NCBI GenBank assembly: GCA_050290225.1
Contig: JBNKHG010000013.1
Span: 1-64,000 of the forward strand
Reading direction: 5' to 3'
DNA: 64,000 nucleotides
DNA from: JBNKHG01 sp050290225
GTDB lineage: Bacteria; Pseudomonadota; Gammaproteobacteria; Pseudomonadales; Cellvibrionaceae
In this document: positions 61,087 through 64,000 of the stretch, one piece after another
Layout: every line of letters begins with the position of its first letter
Position numbering within the stretch: position 1 is the first letter of the stretch
Program-made: the position numbers and the translations under genes
The notes under the pieces: model-generated
What the model saw: only the letters and a program-made list of their open reading frames with translations
What the model was told of the DNA's origin: nothing
Database searches by the model: none

Positions 61087-62106
61087 ATGCTTAGTTGGCT
61101 GTTTCCCAGGAAAATCGACAGAGACGAAGAGACGCCCGAATATAATGAGCAACAGCTCCTCAAATCCATCGCCGGTCAAGCGCTGCTGGAACAGCGGCGA
61201 GCCAGGCGATGGGGCATCTTTTTTAAGCTGCTGACATTTGCCTATTTGATTGTCGCGCTGTGGCTGGTATATCCGGGTTTTAAATCGACGACAGATCAGC
61301 GCAAGCCGCACACTGCACTGGTGCGAGTTGAGGGTGTCATCGCTGCCGACCAGAAAGCCAGCGCCAATAATTCCATACGGGGGCTGCGTCAGGCATTCGA
61401 GGCCAAGAATGCCAAGGCTGTATTACTGCTGATTAACAGTCCTGGTGGTAGTCCTGTGCAGGCCGGGTATATCTATGACGAAATTGTGCGTTTGCGTGCG
61501 TTACATCCAGAGAAAAAGATCTACGCCGCAATTGCAGATCTCGGTGCGTCAGGTGGTTACTATATTGCCGCTGCGGCGGATGAAATCTATGCCGACAAGG
61601 CAAGCCTGGTGGGGTCCATAGGTGTTACCGCCTCCAGCTTTGGCTTTGTCGAATCGCTACAGAAACTGGGAGTGGAGCGACGCCACTTTACCGCGGGTGA
61701 GCACAAAGCCTTTTTAGATCCCTTTTCGCCGCTTAAGGAAGAAGAAACCCGTTTTTGGCAAACTGTGTTGCAGAAGACACATCAGCAGTTTATCGCGGTG
61801 GTCAAGCGCGGACGGGGAAAACGTCTCAATTTGGATGTTGCAGCGGGCGGGCTTCCAGAGGCAGAGCTGTTTTCCGGTCTGATTTGGAACGGTGAACAAG
61901 CATTGGGGCTGGGACTGGTAGATGGATTGGGGAGTCCGGGTTATGTCGCCAGAGAAGTGATCAAAGCTGAAAATATAATCGATTACACCCCCATGGACTC
62001 GCCGCTGGAGTTGTTGACGCGACGGTTGGGCACTGCAGTTGGGGCGGGCATTGCCCATTCAATCGGGCTTTCTGAGCGGGGGGATTCACCTGTCGAATTG
62101 CGCTAA
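61087..62106 (+). CDS. sppA: S49-family signal peptide peptidase SppA-like, membrane-anchored
   Basis: A protein of about 339 residues from the ATG at 61087, preceded by AGGAGG. After a short basic N-terminus one helix spans the membrane (IFFKLLTFAYLIVALWLVYP). The protease domain includes VLLLINSPGGSPVQAGYIYD, the nucleophile serine in ADLGASGGYYIAAAADEIYA, and the catalytic lysine region TAGEHKAFLDPFSPLKEEE. SppA degrades cleaved signal peptides; the shorter single-domain type like this one is common in gammaproteobacteria. The gene is the last of the rluC group and convergent with yceF. Confidence 0.9.
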   Translation: MLSWLFPRKIDRDEETPEYNEQQLLKSIAGQALLEQRRARRWGIFFKLLTFAYLIVALWLVYPGFKSTTDQRKPHTALVRVEGVIAADQKASANNSIRGLRQAFEAKNAKAVLLLINSPGGSPVQAGYIYDEIVRLRALHPEKKIYAAIADLGASGGYYIAAAADEIYADKASLVGSIGVTASSFGFVESLQKLGVERRHFTAGEHKAFLDPFSPLKEEETRFWQTVLQKTHQQFIAVVKRGRGKRLNLDVAAGGLPEAELFSGLIWNGEQALGLGLVDGLGSPGYVAREVIKAENIIDYTPMDSPLELLTRRLGTAVGAGIAHSIGLSERGDSPVELR

Positions 62107-62122
62107 CCCCTGTCGAACAGTG

Positions 62123-62719
62123 CTAATCGGAGGCGGGATCTGATAGAGGGTCAAGGCCCGCTTTGCGCAACATCGCTGTTAATCTGATGAGAGGTAGGCC
62201 GATCAGTGCATTGGGGTCGTCGCCTGAGAGTCGTTCGAACAAAGTGATCCCAAGCCCCTCGGCTTTAAAGCTTCCAGCGCAGTCGTAAGGCTTTTCCCGA
62301 CACAGGTAGTTCTCGATTTGCCGATCTGACAGGGGCAGAAACTGCACTACGTAGGGAACGACCTCCAGCTGGTGGCTGTGGTCAGCGGAATTATAAAGGC
62401 AGAGGCCGGTTAAAAATCGTACGCGACGACCTGCTGCTGTCAACAGTTGCGCCTTGGCCCGGCTGTGATTCAAGGGTTTGGTAAGAATCTTACCATCCAA
62501 TTCAGCCGCCTGGTCGGAACCGATAATAAGCGAGTTCGGAAATTGAGGTGCCAGTGCCCTGGCTTTACTCAGGGACAGTCTCGCCACGAGTGATTCTGCC
62601 GATTCCTCAGGAAAGGCGCTTTCGTCGATATCGGGAGAGGCGGTTTCAAAAGGAATATCTATTTTTTTCAATAGGTTATAACGATATTTTGAGCTAGACC
62701 CTAGAATGAGCTTTGGCAT
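62123..62719 (-). CDS. yceF: Maf-family nucleotide pyrophosphatase, YceF type
   Basis: A 198-residue protein of the Maf family, which hydrolyses modified nucleotides; the YceF group prefers 7-methyl-GTP. It starts MPKLILGSSSKYRYNLLKKI, with the Maf signature (S/T)SS..R, then SPDIDESAFPEESAESLVAR and SLIIGSDQAAELDGKIL, and GSFKAEGLGITLFERLSGDD. The GSDQ motif agrees with the YceF subgroup. It is convergent with sppA and divergent from yceD (138-bp gap). Confidence 0.93.
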   Translation of the reverse strand: MPKLILGSSSKYRYNLLKKIDIPFETASPDIDESAFPEESAESLVARLSLSKARALAPQFPNSLIIGSDQAAELDGKILTKPLNHSRAKAQLLTAAGRRVRFLTGLCLYNSADHSHQLEVVPYVVQFLPLSDRQIENYLCREKPYDCAGSFKAEGLGITLFERLSGDDPNALIGLPLIRLTAMLRKAGLDPLSDPASD

Positions 62720-62857
62720 GAGTTCAGATATACTTCGGGAGTAATTAGAGTGCGAAAACAGTTTGAGCTGCTATTCTAACCAATGCCCGGAAAAATAGGG
62801 CCTAGAGGCCTATTTTTCTTTGACAGATCAAAGGCATATCCCTATTATTGCGCGCTT

Positions 62858-63388
62858 ATGTCGAAGGCCCCCTCAGAAAATGTGCTGCCCAGGCAGGTCG
62901 ACCCGAGAAAGTTCGCTCAACAGCGTATTGAACTTCAAGGGTTTATTGTAATTTCTGCTTTGCCCCGTCTAGCCGAGGCACTGGCAAGCTCTGAAGGCGA
63001 GGTGGCTGTCGATTTGGCGTTTGGTATCAATGATGAGGGCGCTAGAGTCCTAACCGGTACCGCCAAGGCCGAGGTTTATGTAATCTGTCAACGCTGCCTG
63101 GAGGCAATGCCGCTGGCGCTGGAGTGTGAGTTGTCTCTCGCTGTGGTCTGGGATGAAGAGCAGGCAAAGAGCTTGCCCAAACACCTGGATCCCTGGATTA
63201 CCGGTGAAGGCTCTGCTGATCTCTACGAGATGGTGGAGGAGGAGCTTCTGCTGAACCTGCCGATGGTAGCCTACCACGAGGAGGCTTGTGTCGATATGGC
63301 CAGCTTTTCCAGTGGGGAGGCGGAAGAACCGGAACCGGCGCCAAACCCGTTTTCAGTGCTGGAGCAACTTAAGGGCTCGCCGAAATAA
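62858..63388 (+). CDS. yceD: YceD/DUF177 family 23S rRNA accumulation protein
   Basis: A protein of about 176 residues from the ATG at 62858 (the open frame to 62783 has no ribosome site). The DUF177 pattern is present: VDPRKFAQQRIELQGFIVIS, GTAKAEVYVICQRCLEAMPL with a CxxC pair, DLYEMVEEELLLNLPMVAYH and a C-terminal tail with HEEACVDM. YceD is needed for normal 23S rRNA levels and is linked to rpmF in most bacteria; here rpmF starts 44 bp downstream. Confidence 0.93.
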   Translation: MSKAPSENVLPRQVDPRKFAQQRIELQGFIVISALPRLAEALASSEGEVAVDLAFGINDEGARVLTGTAKAEVYVICQRCLEAMPLALECELSLAVVWDEEQAKSLPKHLDPWITGEGSADLYEMVEEELLLNLPMVAYHEEACVDMASFSSGEAEEPEPAPNPFSVLEQLKGSPK

Positions 63389-63432
63389 AGAGGCGCCCCG
63401 GCTCCAGTAAATATGGTAAGTAGGAGCTAATC

Positions 63433-63615
63433 ATGGCTGTTCAACAAAACAAAAAGACTCGTTCCAAGCGCGGTATGCGCCGTTCTCACGACGCCTTGTC
63501 TGGACCGACTCTGTCCGTCGATCCGACTACCGGTGAGAAGCACCGTCGTCACCACGTGACTGCCGACGGTTTTTACCGTGGCAAAAAAGTGGTTGAGACC
63601 GGCAACGACGAATAA
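63433..63615 (+). CDS. rpmF: 50S ribosomal protein L32
   Basis: A 60-residue basic protein, MAVQQNKKTRSKRGMRRSHD, then ALSGPTLSVDPTTGEKHRRH and HVTADGFYRGKKVV, diagnostic of L32. Unlike zinc-binding L32 it has no cysteines, as in other gammaproteobacteria. AGGAGC lies before the ATG. It follows yceD and precedes plsX, the classical order leading to the fatty-acid genes. Confidence 0.98.
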   Translation: MAVQQNKKTRSKRGMRRSHDALSGPTLSVDPTTGEKHRRHHVTADGFYRGKKVVETGNDE

Positions 63616-63618
63616 AGT

Positions 63619-64000
63619 TTGTCGCTTCCGGTTTGCATAGCGGTTGACGCTATGGGCGGGGACTTCGGTCCCCGCGTTACTATTCCGGCGGCCATTCAGG
63701 TTGCCAAAACCTCCCCGGACCTGAAATTGAAACTGGTCGGTAATCGGGAGCTGCTTCTCAAGCTACTCAATTCCATCGAAAGCACTTTTTCTTCTGGAAC
63801 TCTCGCAGAGCGCATAAGCATCATACATGCTGAAGATACGGTGGGCATGGATGATAAGCCTGCCCAGGTATTGCGCAGAAAGCAAAAATCCTCCATGTGG
63901 ATCGCCCTGGAAATGGTGCGGAGCGGCCAGGTGGATGCCTGCGTCAGTGCTGGTAATACCGGAGCCCTTATGGCGATGGGAAAGTTTTTATTAAAGACTT
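63619..64000 (+). CDS. plsX: Phosphate acyltransferase PlsX, N-terminal part (runs off the window)
   Basis: The frame encodes SLPVCIAVDAMGGDFGPRVT, then DLKLKLVGNRELLLKLLNSI and VDACVSAGNTGALMAMGKFL, signatures of PlsX, which makes acyl-phosphate from acyl-ACP for phospholipid synthesis. The first 127 codons are in the window and the rest lies beyond it. The only start that keeps the full N-terminus is a TTG at 63619, three bases after the rpmF stop and in the same frame; there is no Shine-Dalgarno-like sequence, so translation is probably coupled to rpmF. The next ATG (63652) is inside the conserved DAMGGD motif. Confidence 0.93.
   Translation, partial: MSLPVCIAVDAMGGDFGPRVTIPAAIQVAKTSPDLKLKLVGNRELLLKLLNSIESTFSSGTLAERISIIHAEDTVGMDDKPAQVLRRKQKSSMWIALEMVRSGQVDACVSAGNTGALMAMGKFLLKT

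Noticed and set aside
1..64000. CRISPR arrays, phage genes, integrons, toxin-antitoxin pairs, defence islands
   Set aside because: None seen. No regularly spaced repeats of 25-40 bp, no integrase, no cas or restriction genes.

Overview
The window is chromosomal DNA of a gammaproteobacterium. The gene complement and order point to the Cellvibrionales or a neighbouring marine group: an NAD-dependent 180-kDa-type glutamate dehydrogenase followed by DUF2835 and pyrD, a CrbS/CrbR-type acetate-switch kinase and regulator, a single-subunit CysI with DUF934, TusBCDE, ribosome modulation factor, and the rne / rluC-HAD-sppA / yceF / yceD-rpmF-plsX block. This placement is inference from gene content only. 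Coding density is high and most genes are housekeeping.

Layout. 1-1178 is a small scrambled patch: the 5' part of an IS256-type transposase is broken by a complete REP-associated tyrosine transposase (RAYT) element with inverted ends, and the element abuts the 3' end of a TauE/SafE-type permease that has lost its start. 1219-8623 (minus) is an aerotolerance-type operon (moxR, DUF58, DUF4381, batA, fused batB/C, batD) with overlapping starts and stops and a short tandem repeat before batD. 8870-15229 (plus) holds the large glutamate dehydrogenase, DUF2835 and pyrD. 15330-21571 has rmf, rlmL, a CPA2 antiporter, a DUF934 protein and cysI.

22007-33662 is the most distinctive accessory region. 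A LuxR-type response regulator lies tail to tail with a giant symporter-fused hybrid histidine kinase. Directly upstream of the kinase, on the same strand, are a 3-hydroxybutyrate-oligomer hydrolase with a lipoprotein signal and a GntP-type permease. A TonB-dependent receptor starts divergently across a 404-bp intergenic region that carries two copies of an ATACC-TT-GGT motif, and a lone periplasmic binding protein follows. The simplest reading is a locus for uptake and breakdown of short-chain hydroxybutyrate oligomers, coupled to the acetate/C2 two-component switch. A 38-residue single-helix membrane protein precedes the response regulator.

33693-54804 is mixed housekeeping: metH, nfuA (with a good match to an IscR type-2 site upstream), a DAHP synthase, an AddAB-like helicase/nuclease pair, a NUDIX hydrolase, rmuC, trmA, yjbQ, tusDCBE and a YccA/BI-1 protein. 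55059-64000 holds tRNA-Ser(UGA), rne, a 970-bp non-coding gap, then rluC, a HAD phosphatase, an sppA-like protease, yceF, yceD, rpmF and the start of plsX, which runs off the window.

I see no CRISPR array, prophage, integron, toxin-antitoxin pair or recognisable defence island. The candidate worth most attention is the hydroxybutyrate-oligomer/acetate-switch cluster. The RAYT patch and several non-coding structures come next.
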